DNA from: JBHGAV01 sp041946685 | Lineage (GTDB): Bacteria; Acidobacteriota; Terriglobia; Bryobacterales; Bryobacteraceae | Direction of reading: 5' to 3' | DNA length: 36,366 nt | Assembly: GCA_041946685.1 (NCBI GenBank) | Contig: JBHGAV010000045.1 | Coordinates: forward strand, 1-36,366 | Shown here: one piece after another, positions 7,551-15,618 of the stretch | Layout of the letters: every line of letters starts with the position of its first letter | Position numbering within the stretch: position 1 is the stretch's first letter | Notes under the pieces: generated by a model | Database searches by the model: none | Seen by the model: the letters and a program-made list of their open reading frames with translations, nothing else | Told to the model about the DNA's origin: nothing | Position numbers and translations under genes: made by a program

Positions 7551-8515
7551 TGAAACAACTTGTGGTACTTTTGTTATTAGCCGCAAGCCTTCTCCAGGCC
7601 GGCGAGCTGCTGCGGCTCGAGGACAGCTTCGACGCGATGGGGACCACGTTCATCGTGATCGCCTACGCGGAGGATCAGTCAGTCCTGGAACAAGGCGTGG
7701 AGGCCGCCTTCGGCGAGGTAAGACGCCTGGATCGCGTGCTGTCGAACTACCGATCCGAGAGCGAGTGGAGCAGGATGAATCGGGAAGCGGCCCAGAGGCC
7801 GGTCGAGGTCTCGGCGGAGCTGTTCTCGCTGCTGGAGTATTGCGCCGAGATCAACCGCCAAAGCGAAGGAACGTTCGACATCAGCGTAGGGCCGTTGATG
7901 CGGGTCTGGGGCTTCTTCCGGGATACGGGGCGGTTGGCTACCAAGGCGGAAGTCGCCGGCGCGCTGGAAAAGGTCGGCTTTAAGAAGGTCGTGCTGGACG
8001 CTCGGACCCGGACGGTCCGGTTTCTGAAGCCGGGGATTGAACTTGACCCGGGCGGGATCGGCAAAGGCTATGCCGTCGACCGGATGGTCGAGAAGCTGAA
8101 GGAACAGGGAGTTGAGTCGGCCTTGATTTCCGCGGGCAGCAGCAGCATCTACGGCCTCGGAACGCCGCCCCAGGACACAGGGTGGACCGTGAAGATCCGG
8201 CACCCCCGGTCCTACAAGGAGACGGTGACCGAGGTGAAGCTGAACAACGAGTCCATGTCCACTTCGGGCGACTACGAGAAGTTCTTCGAGGTGGACGGGA
8301 AGATGTACAGCCACATCATGGATCCACGGACCGGCTACCCCGCCAAAGGGGTGTTGTCGGTCTCGGTGACGGCTCCCAGGACGCTCACCAGCGAAGCCTG
8401 GACCAAGCCGTTTTTCATACAGGGCCGCGACTGGGCAGTGAAGAACAGGCCGGCCGGACTCCGCGTATTTCTTTGCGAGGATGGAGCGAAACTAGCATGC
8501 GCGTGGCTCCAATGA
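7550..8515 (+). CDS. apbE: ApbE family FAD:protein FMN transferase-like protein
   Basis: ApbE enzymes attach FMN to a threonine of exported flavoproteins. The 321-residue product has a Sec-type signal (MKQLVVLLLLAASLLQAGE) without a lipobox cysteine, so it is probably exported. Family motifs are LDRVLSNYRSESEWSRMN, FDISVGPLMRVWGFF, ELDPGGIGKGYAVD (about 165-178), STSGDYEKFF and HIMDPRTGYPA. Two features depart from the usual pattern. The AGGN-type motif reads AGSSS. The Mg-binding D-x-x-x-T near the C-terminus reads E282-A-W-T-K286. The fold is therefore clear, but transferase activity is less certain. It shares one base with rbfA and overlaps the preferred hemE start by 19 bases. Confidence 0.85.
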   Translation: MKQLVVLLLLAASLLQAGELLRLEDSFDAMGTTFIVIAYAEDQSVLEQGVEAAFGEVRRLDRVLSNYRSESEWSRMNREAAQRPVEVSAELFSLLEYCAEINRQSEGTFDISVGPLMRVWGFFRDTGRLATKAEVAGALEKVGFKKVVLDARTRTVRFLKPGIELDPGGIGKGYAVDRMVEKLKEQGVESALISAGSSSIYGLGTPPQDTGWTVKIRHPRSYKETVTEVKLNNESMSTSGDYEKFFEVDGKMYSHIMDPRTGYPAKGVLSVSVTAPRTLTSEAWTKPFFIQGRDWAVKNRPAGLRVFLCEDGAKLACAWLQ

Positions 8516-9534
8516 ACAGCCGTTTTTTGGACGCCTGCCGCCGGCGGCCGACAGACGTGCGGCCCGTGTGGTTCATGCGGCAGGCCGGGCGATATCTCAA
8601 GCCGTACCGCGAGATTCGAGCCAAGCACGGGATTCTCGAGATCTGCAAGCGCCCCGATCTGGCGGCGGCCGTAACCCTACAGCCCGTCGAGATCCTCGAC
8701 GTGGACGCGGCGATCATCTTCGCCGACCTGTTGTTGCCGGTCGAGGTCATGGGGCTGAAGCTGCGGTTTGCCGCCGGCGAGGGCCCGATCATTGACAACC
8801 CGGTGCGCACGTCGGCGGATGTGGACAGCCTCTCCATCTCCAACGCGGACGACCTCGGCTACGTGGGCGAGTCGATCCAGATCGTTTCCAGGGCGCTGGC
8901 GGGCAAGGTGCCCGTCATCGGCTTCGTGGGCGCACCCTTCACGGTGGCCAGTTATGCTATCGAAGGCGGCGCGTCGCGGACCTTTCTGCGCACCAAGCAG
9001 ATGATGTACTCCAACGAGACGCTCTGGCGCCGCTTGATGGGCAAGCTGGTGGACGTGCTGGGGCCGTTCGCCCTGATGCAGGTGGCTTCCGGGGCGAGGG
9101 CGATCCAGGTGTTCGACAGTTGGGCGGGGGCTCTCAGCCCGGACGACTACGTACGTTTCGTGGCGCCCTACTCCCGCGCTTTGATCGAGAGGATTCGATC
9201 GAGCGGGGTGTCGGTCATCCACTTCGGCACGGGTGCGGCGGGATTCTTCCGCGAGCTTCACGCGGCGGGCGGCGACGTGATGGGCGTGGACTGGCGCGTC
9301 AACATCGACCAGGCGTGGATGGACATCAGCTACCGCTCGGCGGTTCAGGGAAACCTCGATCCTGCTGCGCTCTTCGCGCCGCTCCCGGAGTTGAGGGCGA
9401 AGGTCGCAGAGCTATTGAAGAGGACAGGGACGCGGCCAGGCCACATCTTCAACACGGGCCACGGAATCCTGCCGGAGACGCCGGTGGACAACGTGAAGGC
9501 CGTGGTGCAGATGGTTCGCGAACTGCGTCCATGA
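8497..9534 (+). CDS. hemE: Uroporphyrinogen decarboxylase
   Basis: HemE removes four acetate carboxyls from uroporphyrinogen III to give coproporphyrinogen III in the cytoplasm. Clear signatures are RPVWFMRQAGRYLKPYR near the N-terminus and GFVGAPFTVASYAIEGG; the C-terminus has HIFNTGHGILPETPVDNVKA. From ATG 8497 it has 345 residues. That start has GGAG ten bases upstream, while a second in-frame ATG at 8512 forms an ATGA overlap with the apbE stop and would give 340 residues. Both are plausible and the family match does not decide. The frame is open further back into apbE, but that part is a shadow. It overlaps hemH by ATGA. Confidence 0.95.
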   Translation: MRVAPMNSRFLDACRRRPTDVRPVWFMRQAGRYLKPYREIRAKHGILEICKRPDLAAAVTLQPVEILDVDAAIIFADLLLPVEVMGLKLRFAAGEGPIIDNPVRTSADVDSLSISNADDLGYVGESIQIVSRALAGKVPVIGFVGAPFTVASYAIEGGASRTFLRTKQMMYSNETLWRRLMGKLVDVLGPFALMQVASGARAIQVFDSWAGALSPDDYVRFVAPYSRALIERIRSSGVSVIHFGTGAAGFFRELHAAGGDVMGVDWRVNIDQAWMDISYRSAVQGNLDPAALFAPLPELRAKVAELLKRTGTRPGHIFNTGHGILPETPVDNVKAVVQMVRELRP

Positions 9535-10418
9535 AGCAGGCAGTCCTGCTGCTTGCCCACGGCGCTCCCGACCGGCTCGAAGATGTGGAAGAGTACCTGT
9601 CGCTGGTCCGAGCGGGCCGGCCACTGGCTCCGCATCTGGTCGAGGAGATCAAACAGCGCTATGCCGCCATCGGCGGGGGCTCGCCGCTCACGGCCAGAAC
9701 GAACGAGCAGGCGCAGGCGCTCCAACAGCGGCTTGCCGGAGAAGCGCGCGTCTACGTCGGCATGCGCAACTGGAAGCCCTCGATCCGCGACGCTATGGAG
9801 CAAATCAGGGCCGACGGCGCCGGGCGTATCGTGGCTTTGTGCCTGGCGCCTCAATACTCGAAGCTGAGCGTGGGCCTGTATTTCCGCCGCACGCAGGAAG
9901 CCAGGGTCGAGCTGAGCGTGGGCGCGGATGTGGTCTGGACCAAGAGCTTCCATGCCCATCCGCTGCTGATCGAGGCCTTTGCGGAAAAGCTGGCGCCCTT
10001 GCTCCCCCGCCAGAAAGTCCTGTTCACGGCACACAGTCTACCCGAGAAGATTCTGGAAACCGCCGACCCGTACGACGCCGAGACGCACGCCACCGCGCGA
10101 GCCGTGGCCGTGCGCGCGGGCCTCTCTGAATGGGATTTCGCCTACCAGAGCCAGGGGCTGACCGACGACCGCTGGCTCGGTCCTACAGTCGAGTCCGCTT
10201 TAGACCGGTACGCGAGCGAGGGCGTGACCGAGGTGGTCCTCCATCCTATCGGGTTCGTCTCGGACCACATCGAGATTCTCTACGACGTCGATATCCTCTT
10301 TCGCGGATATGCCGCCCGGCGCGGAATCCGCCTGGTTCGTCCCGCATCGCTGAACGACTCGCCTGCATTCATCTCGGCGCTCGCGGCCGTAGTCCGGGAG
10401 AAGCTCGCGGATGTCTGA
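9531..10418 (+). CDS. hemH: Ferrochelatase
   Basis: HemH inserts ferrous iron into a porphyrin (protoporphyrin IX or coproporphyrin III). The 295-residue product begins MKQAVLLLAHGAPDRLEDVE. It carries GGGSPLTARTNEQAQALQQRL, VYVGMRNWKPSI, the LCLAPQYS strand, FTAHSLPEKI with the conserved His, YQSQGLTDDRWLGP and PIGFVSDHIEILYDVD. No C-terminal membrane segment or iron-sulfur cysteines are seen. The ATG overlaps the hemE stop (ATGA), and the last eight bases overlap hemY, so the three genes are tightly coupled. The longer open frame starting at 9120 runs through hemE and is rejected. The sequence alone does not tell which porphyrin is the substrate. Confidence 0.94.
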   Translation: MKQAVLLLAHGAPDRLEDVEEYLSLVRAGRPLAPHLVEEIKQRYAAIGGGSPLTARTNEQAQALQQRLAGEARVYVGMRNWKPSIRDAMEQIRADGAGRIVALCLAPQYSKLSVGLYFRRTQEARVELSVGADVVWTKSFHAHPLLIEAFAEKLAPLLPRQKVLFTAHSLPEKILETADPYDAETHATARAVAVRAGLSEWDFAYQSQGLTDDRWLGPTVESALDRYASEGVTEVVLHPIGFVSDHIEILYDVDILFRGYAARRGIRLVRPASLNDSPAFISALAAVVREKLADV

Positions 10419-11781
10419 ACCGGCTCCCGTCGTGATCATCGGCGGCGGCATCTCCGGGCTTTCGGCCGCTTACTACCTTGCCAGGGCCGGCATCCCACCC
10501 ACGCTCGTCGAACGCAGGCCGCGCCTGGGGGGCGTGATTCAAACCGAAACCGTCGAAGGCTGCGTGGTCGAAGCCGGCCCGGACAGTTTTCTCTCTGCCA
10601 AGCCCGCGGCTTTGGAGCTGATCCACGAGCTGGGAATGGGGGGCGAGATCATCGGTTCCAACGACCACCTGCGGGTGACCTACGTCCGGCGGAAGGGCCG
10701 ACTGACGCCGCTGCCGGACGGACTGATGCTGATGGTTCCGACCCGCATCCTGCCCATGGTCACAACGCGCCTCGTGGGCTGGCCCACCAAGATCCGCATG
10801 GGACTGGAGTGCCTGCGGCGTCCTTCCGGCAAGCCGCGCGAGGACCGCTCGGTGGCCGATTTCATACGCGACCACTACGGACAGGAGGCGGTGGACTATC
10901 TAGCCGAGCCCCTGCTGTCGGGCGTCTACGGGGGCGACCCGGAGCAGCTCAGCATCTCAAGCGTGCTCACGCTCTTTGAAGAAATGGAGGCCAAATACGG
11001 GAGCCTGTCGCGAGGGGTGCTGGCGGCGCGCCGCCGGGCGCGGCCGTCCGGAAAGAAGGCCCCGCTGTTCCAGACCCTGCGGTCGGGACTGGGCTCCCTG
11101 ATCCGGGCTCTTCAGCAGGCGGCTGCTCCTTGCGTGATCACGGAGGAGGCGCTGGCAATCGAAAGGAGAGACGGCCGGTTCGTGATCCGGCTTTCGGCCG
11201 GTGAACTGGAGGCGGATGCGGTGGTGCTGGCCTGCCAGGCATACGAAGCGGGCGGACTTCTGGGCTCCATCGATGCGGACCTTGCCGGGTTGCTTTCCTC
11301 CATCCAGTACAACTCCTCGATCACCGTTTCGCTCGGCTACGACCGCGGATCGTTCGACGGCCCGCAGAACGGCTTCGGATTCCTGGTCCCCAAGAAGGAA
11401 CGGAGGCGCCTGGTGGCCTGCACTTGGGTGGGAACCAAGTTTCCCTACCGCGTCCCGGAAGACAAGGTCATGTTGCGCTGTTTCCTTGGCGGCACCTCGG
11501 ACGAAAGCGATGAGGAACTGATCGGAGGGATTCGGGAAGAGCTGCTCGAGATCATGGGCGTAAGAGCGACGCCTTCGTTCTGGCGCGTCAGCCGTTGGCC
11601 CCGATCCATGGCACAGTACACCGTTGGGCACCGCCGTCGCGTGGAGGCCATCCAGGAGCGGGTCAAGGCCGTCTCCGGCCTGTACCTGGCAGGCAACGCC
11701 TACACGGGCATCGGCGTCCCCGACTGCGCGCGCATGGGCAAGCAGGCCGCCGAGGCGATTGTTCGAGCCCCGGCCAGGTAA
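10411..11781 (+). CDS. hemY: HemY-type protoporphyrinogen/coproporphyrinogen oxidase
   Basis: This FAD enzyme oxidises a porphyrinogen to the porphyrin used by ferrochelatase. The 456-residue product opens with the dinucleotide-binding motif VVIIGGGISGLSAAYYLARAG followed by VERRPRLGGVIQTE. It contains GPDSFLSAKPAALELIHELG and EPLLSGVYGGDPEQLSI, and ends with LYLAGNAYTGIGVPDCARMG, the C-terminal FAD-binding segment of the family. Length is typical (450-480). It overlaps hemH by eight bases and ends the long plus-strand run. HemY acts on proto- or coproporphyrinogen depending on lineage; the hemE-hemH-hemY grouping fits either route and no hemQ/chdC is in this window. Confidence 0.93.
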   Translation: MSEPAPVVIIGGGISGLSAAYYLARAGIPPTLVERRPRLGGVIQTETVEGCVVEAGPDSFLSAKPAALELIHELGMGGEIIGSNDHLRVTYVRRKGRLTPLPDGLMLMVPTRILPMVTTRLVGWPTKIRMGLECLRRPSGKPREDRSVADFIRDHYGQEAVDYLAEPLLSGVYGGDPEQLSISSVLTLFEEMEAKYGSLSRGVLAARRRARPSGKKAPLFQTLRSGLGSLIRALQQAAAPCVITEEALAIERRDGRFVIRLSAGELEADAVVLACQAYEAGGLLGSIDADLAGLLSSIQYNSSITVSLGYDRGSFDGPQNGFGFLVPKKERRRLVACTWVGTKFPYRVPEDKVMLRCFLGGTSDESDEELIGGIREELLEIMGVRATPSFWRVSRWPRSMAQYTVGHRRRVEAIQERVKAVSGLYLAGNAYTGIGVPDCARMGKQAAEAIVRAPAR

Positions 11782-11816
11782 CCCCGGCGCTCCGGCAGAG
11801 CGCGCCAAATCAGGGT

Positions 11817-11845
11817 TTGACATACAGCCATATGCGTGGTATGGT
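11817..11845 (+). promoter_or_regulatory. Promoter of vapBC with overlapping inverted repeats
   Basis: TTGACA (11817-11822) and TATGGT (11840-11845) are separated by exactly 17 bases. The stretch also holds short inverted repeats: CATAC (11821-11825) with GTATG (11839-11843), CCATA (11828-11832) with TATGG (11840-11844), and ATGG (11841-11844) with CCAT (11849-11852). These are plausible operator half-sites for the ribbon-helix-helix antitoxin. The predicted transcript start is near 11852, directly at the vapB ATG (11853), so the message could be leaderless. Confidence 0.6.
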
Positions 11846-11852
11846 TTTCCAT

Positions 11853-12080
11853 ATGAAGACCACGCTCAACATCGACGATGCCGTGATGGCTCGGCTCAAG
11901 CAGGAGGCTGCCAAGCGGGCATGTACCATGTCCGAACTGGTGGAGTCCGCCCTGAGGCTGCTGCTGCAGCCGCCCAAGAGCCGGAGGGGACTGCCGCCGT
12001 TGCCCACATTCAAGAGCGGCGGAAGCCTGGTCGACATCGCCGACCGCGAGGCGTTGTACCAGGCGATGGAGGGCAGGTAG
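11853..12080 (+). CDS. VapB-type ribbon-helix-helix antitoxin
   Basis: The 75-residue protein begins MKTTLNIDDAVMARLKQEAA and continues with TMSELVESALRLLL, the strand-helix-helix pattern of Arc/MetJ-type antitoxins that bind DNA as dimers. The C-terminal half (SRRGLPPLPTFKSGGS) is Pro/Gly-rich and would be the toxin-binding part. The ATG at 11853 lies just after a good promoter; the longer open frame to 11595 runs inside hemY and is rejected. Its TAG stop shares a base with the GTG of the following PIN-domain gene. Expected role: neutralise the toxin and repress its own promoter. Confidence 0.88.
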   Translation: MKTTLNIDDAVMARLKQEAAKRACTMSELVESALRLLLQPPKSRRGLPPLPTFKSGGSLVDIADREALYQAMEGR

Positions 12081-12514
12081 TGTTCGTCGTCGACACCAAT
12101 GTCCTTGTTTACGCTGCCGACGAGGATTCCCCGTTCCACGCACGCTGCCGCGGACTGCTGGAAGGCTGGCGGGCCCAGCCCTCGGCCTGGTACCTGACGT
12201 GGGAGATTCTCTACGAGTTCCTGAGGGTGAGCACTCACCCCAGAATATTCCGGAGACCCTGGCAGTTGTCGGTGGCCTGGTCTTTCGTCGAGGCTGTTCT
12301 CGCGTCGCCAGGCCTGGGAATCCTCGTACCCGGGGATCGCCACAGGCAGGTGGCGGCGTCGGTGGTTCGAGAAGTCCCGCATCTGGGCGGCAACCTAGTG
12401 CATGACGCCCACACCGCAATCCTGATGCGCGAGCACGGCATCGGGCGGATCTACACTCGGGACACCGATTTCCACCGCTTTCCCTTCCTTGAGCCGCTGG
12501 ACCCGATGGTCTGA
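12080..12514 (+). CDS. VapC-type PIN-domain ribonuclease toxin
   Basis: The 144-residue PIN-domain protein starts at GTG 12080 (VFVVDTNVLVYAADEDS), with GGAGGG six bases upstream and one base shared with the antitoxin stop. The acidic metal-binding residues are in place: D5 in VDTNV, E46 in the first helix region (TWEILYEFLRVSTHP), D109 in HDAHTA and D128/D130 in YTRDTDF. VapC toxins are Mg-dependent RNases that cut specific tRNAs or rRNA; the target here cannot be read from sequence. The longer open frame to 11624 overlaps hemY and vapB and is a shadow. It converges with the hypothetical gene ending at 12531. Confidence 0.88.
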   Translation: MFVVDTNVLVYAADEDSPFHARCRGLLEGWRAQPSAWYLTWEILYEFLRVSTHPRIFRRPWQLSVAWSFVEAVLASPGLGILVPGDRHRQVAASVVREVPHLGGNLVHDAHTAILMREHGIGRIYTRDTDFHRFPFLEPLDPMV

Positions 12515-12530
12515 GCGGACGCCCAGTCCA

Positions 12531-13103
12531 TCATCGCGCAGGCCGCTTTGCGGCCATGACGACCATAACACCCGCGGAACCGATCTCAAAGCGGTCCACG
12601 TTGTGCTTCAACTGGAAGGGACGGCCGATCTTCGCCTCCGGGTAGAACGGCAGCAGGAAGTTTTCGATGAGGAAATCCAGCACCGCTCCCCGGGCCGAGA
12701 TTCCGGAAATGGTCACTTGCTGGACGGTGACCGTGGCCTGTCCCCGCGCCGAGTGAATTCCCGCGACGGCGCGAATCGGTCTTTCCCCGGAGAGAAACCA
12801 GCGCAGCAACACATTGGGAGGAGGTCCCTTCAGCTCCCGGATCTTGAGGAAATCGATCAACGCCGAGCCCGTGGCAAGAGCGGGAGCTAGTTCGAGCTTG
12901 GGGCTTCTCAGCCCTTGCGGCACCTGCTCGGCAACCTGCTGCCGGGCGTACGCATTCAGTTCTTCGAGGCTCAGCCAGATGCGCTCGCCGGGCGCGGCCC
13001 GGTCTTCCTCGATCATTTCGATCTTCCGGCGCGCGCTCTCGTAGTCGGCGCCGGCCGCCAAGAGGACCCCAGCCAGGAGAAGTGCGCCGAGTATTCTTGC
13101 CAC
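12531..13103 (-). CDS. Secreted protein of unknown function
   Basis: I do not recognise this 190-residue protein. It opens with MARILGALLLAGVLLAAGAD, a likely Sec signal peptide cleaved near residue 18-19, followed by a charged segment (YESARRKIEMIEEDRAAPGE) and alternating hydrophobic strands such as QATVTVQQVTISGISARGAV. It ends in VMVVMAAKRPAR. There are no cysteines and no further membrane segments, so it is probably periplasmic or outer-surface. The start codon faces the divergent TonB-receptor-like gene 46 bases away. The strand-rich second half could be a lipid-binding or LPS-transport-like fold, but nothing decides this. Confidence 0.7.
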   Translation of the reverse strand: MARILGALLLAGVLLAAGADYESARRKIEMIEEDRAAPGERIWLSLEELNAYARQQVAEQVPQGLRSPKLELAPALATGSALIDFLKIRELKGPPPNVLLRWFLSGERPIRAVAGIHSARGQATVTVQQVTISGISARGAVLDFLIENFLLPFYPEAKIGRPFQLKHNVDRFEIGSAGVMVVMAAKRPAR

Positions 13104-13137
13104 AATCTGATTCTAGTGGAGCCGCGCCGCCGGACGA

Positions 13138-13143
13138 TACAAT
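13138..13143 (+). promoter_or_regulatory. -10 box (TACAAT) directly before the TonB-receptor-like gene
   Basis: TACAAT ends only six bases before the ATG at 13150, so a transcript starting the usual seven or so bases downstream would begin at the start codon. No ribosome binding site lies between. A leaderless message is the simplest reading. Confidence 0.45.
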
Positions 13144-13149
13144 GGGCGC

Positions 13150-15615
13150 ATGAGGGCGCTGAGGTCGGGAGTCTTGCTGGCCGTTCTCGCGGCGCCGCTC
13201 GGCGCTCAGGTGTCCGTGATTGGCCGGGTTGTCGACGAGAACGGCGCGGCCGTGCCGGGCGCGCGGGTCGAATTCAGGACCGCGGCCCGCTCGCAGACGC
13301 CGTTCTCGATTTCCGACATTCAGGGGCGGTTTCTCCTGGAGCTCGACGAACCCGGGGAGTATTCCATTCGCGCGCAGAAAGAGGGCTTCTTCGTGGTTGA
13401 GGGAGCCCCGACAAGCTTCGCTCTGGGGCCGAACGAAGTCAACGTCACCCTGAACCATCTCCAGGAGCTCTCCGAGTCGATCGACGTGGTCTACTCACCT
13501 CCGGCCATAGACCCGGCGCGGACATCCGACCAGAAACAACTTAACAACATGGAGATCCTGGCGATCCCGTACCCGGCCTCGCAGGACGTGCGTAGCGCTC
13601 TGCCTATGTTCTCGGGGGTGGTGCAGGACACCCGGGGCTCGGTGCACTTCAACGGCGGCGCCAGCGATCAGGTCAGCTACGCTCTGGACGATTTCAACAT
13701 CGCTGACCCGGCAACCGGCGCCTTTGAGGCCCGTGTCAGCATCGACGCGGTCCGCAGCCTGGACCTTGAAAGCGGCCGCTTCTCGGCCGGCACGGGCCGC
13801 GGATCGGCCGGTTCGCTGAACCTGGGGACGGGGATGGGAGACGACCGTTACCGCTTCGGAGGGACGAACTTCGTGCCTAGCGTCAGCACACAGCGCGGCC
13901 TGATTCTCAGCAAGTGGACGCCGCGGCTCACGGTCTCCGGCCCGATCGTTCGCGGACGGGCGTGGTTCCACAACGGCTTTGACGCCTTCTATGACGTGGA
14001 TACGATTCCGGAGCTGCCCCGGGGCGAGGACCGCAGCCGGAACCTGACGACCAGCAACCTCTCCCGCCTCCAGGCGAACCTGACTCCTGCCAACATTCTC
14101 ACAGGCAGTTACCTGATTAACTACATCGACTCCGACTACCAGGGGCTCTCGTTCCTCAGCCCGCGGGAGACAACACTCCACCGGCGGCGCAGCCTCAATA
14201 TGGCGACGGTGAAGGACCAGATCTACTTCCCCAGCGGCGTGCTGATCGAAATCGGCTTCGCGGCCGCCCGCGGAGTGGTGCGAGATAGTCCGCAAGGCAC
14301 CCGCACCTACGTGTTCGCCCCGTCGGGCCGCAGCGGGAACTACTTTGTGGATCTGGCGCGGCACACGGACCGGCAGCAGTGGCTCGCCGGGATCTTCTTG
14401 CCAGCGTTGCAGGCGCGAGGCTCGCACCGGCTCAGGACCGGCGCCGATCTGCAGCGCTCCGGTTTCGGCCAGACCGTCTCCCGGCACGACTACCTGGTCC
14501 TGCGCAACGATGGTACCGTGGCGAGGCGGGTGTCCTTCATTGGAGATGGACGGCTTTCCAAAAGGAACTTCGAATCGGCGGTGTACGTCCAGGACAGTTG
14601 GACGCCACGCGACGGGCTTCTCTTGGAGTTCGGCGTGCGCACGGACTGGGACCAGATCGTCAGGACCGTCCTCATTTCGCCGCGGGTTGCCGCCGCCTGG
14701 TCTCCGTCATTCCTGAAGGACACGAAGCTGGCTGCGGGATTCGGCGTGTTTGGCGACGCCTTGAACATGCAGACGCTCACCATGCACCAGGACCAGTCAA
14801 GCTTGACCTCCTTCTACTCCCGCGACGGCCTTCCCATGGGGAAGGTGCAGCGGCTGGGGTTCGTGAGCGATGAGACCTCGCTCAAGGTTCCACGGGCACG
14901 CGTCTATAGCGGCAGCGTGGAGCGGATGCTGCCGCGGGGCTTCTACGGCAAGATCTCCTACCTGCGCAGGGTTGGCTGGCACGGCTTCACGTTCGTCGAG
15001 CCTCCCGGCGATCCGCGGCAGCCGCAGCTCGACTATGTGCTCTCCAACCGCCGCAGCGACCGCTACGACGCCCTGGAACTGAGCACACGCCGCACCTTCG
15101 CGGGCCGGTTCGAGTGGGTGACCAGCTACACCTATTCCAGGGCGCGGTCGAACGCCGTGATTGACTACAGCCTGGAGAACCCGGTGTTCAGCCACCAGGC
15201 CCCGGGACCCCGGGAATGGGACACGCCGCACCGGTTTCTCACCTGGGGATGGGCTCCCGTGCCCTCCAGCTGGTCTCCCCGCCTGTTTCGCCCGCTGCTG
15301 CGCGAGTTGGATGCATCTTACCTGGTGGAGACTCGCACCGGGTTCCCCTTCAGCGTAGTGACGGAAGAGAACGTCATGGCGGAGCGGCCCAACCAGCGCC
15401 GCCTGCCGTACTACTTCAACATCAACCTTCACTTCGAGAAGAAGTTCCGCTTCCTCGACTACCTGTGGGCCTGGCGCTTCGGCCTGAACAACCTGACGAA
15501 CCACGGCAATCCGAATGTGGTAAACAACAATATAGACTCGCCTTCCTTCCTGGCGTATGGGAGGGGCCAGCAAAGAGCCTGGAATGTGCGCCTTCGTTTT
15601 CTGGGCAGGAGATAA
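13150..15615 (+). CDS. TonB-dependent receptor-like outer-membrane protein with carboxypeptidase regulatory domain
   Basis: This 821-residue protein has a signal peptide (MRALRSGVLLAVLAAPLGAQ), then a carboxypeptidase-regulatory beta-sandwich (about 20-105: VIGRVVDENGAAVPGARVEF, EPGEYSIRAQKEGFF). A plug-like segment follows (RGSVHFNGGASDQVSYALDD, FSAGTGRGSAGSLNLGTG), then a long beta-barrel rich in aromatic strands. This is the plan of the Oar-like receptors abundant in Acidobacteriota, though shorter than the usual 1000-1200 residues. No clear TonB box was seen. The C-terminus is AWNVRLRFLGRR, ending in basic residues rather than the usual aromatic one. Ligand unknown. The SYLF gene follows after three bases, so the two are co-translated. 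Confidence 0.85.
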   Translation: MRALRSGVLLAVLAAPLGAQVSVIGRVVDENGAAVPGARVEFRTAARSQTPFSISDIQGRFLLELDEPGEYSIRAQKEGFFVVEGAPTSFALGPNEVNVTLNHLQELSESIDVVYSPPAIDPARTSDQKQLNNMEILAIPYPASQDVRSALPMFSGVVQDTRGSVHFNGGASDQVSYALDDFNIADPATGAFEARVSIDAVRSLDLESGRFSAGTGRGSAGSLNLGTGMGDDRYRFGGTNFVPSVSTQRGLILSKWTPRLTVSGPIVRGRAWFHNGFDAFYDVDTIPELPRGEDRSRNLTTSNLSRLQANLTPANILTGSYLINYIDSDYQGLSFLSPRETTLHRRRSLNMATVKDQIYFPSGVLIEIGFAAARGVVRDSPQGTRTYVFAPSGRSGNYFVDLARHTDRQQWLAGIFLPALQARGSHRLRTGADLQRSGFGQTVSRHDYLVLRNDGTVARRVSFIGDGRLSKRNFESAVYVQDSWTPRDGLLLEFGVRTDWDQIVRTVLISPRVAAAWSPSFLKDTKLAAGFGVFGDALNMQTLTMHQDQSSLTSFYSRDGLPMGKVQRLGFVSDETSLKVPRARVYSGSVERMLPRGFYGKISYLRRVGWHGFTFVEPPGDPRQPQLDYVLSNRRSDRYDALELSTRRTFAGRFEWVTSYTYSRARSNAVIDYSLENPVFSHQAPGPREWDTPHRFLTWGWAPVPSSWSPRLFRPLLRELDASYLVETRTGFPFSVVTEENVMAERPNQRRLPYYFNINLHFEKKFRFLDYLWAWRFGLNNLTNHGNPNVVNNNIDSPSFLAYGRGQQRAWNVRLRFLGRR

Positions 15616-15618
15616 GAC

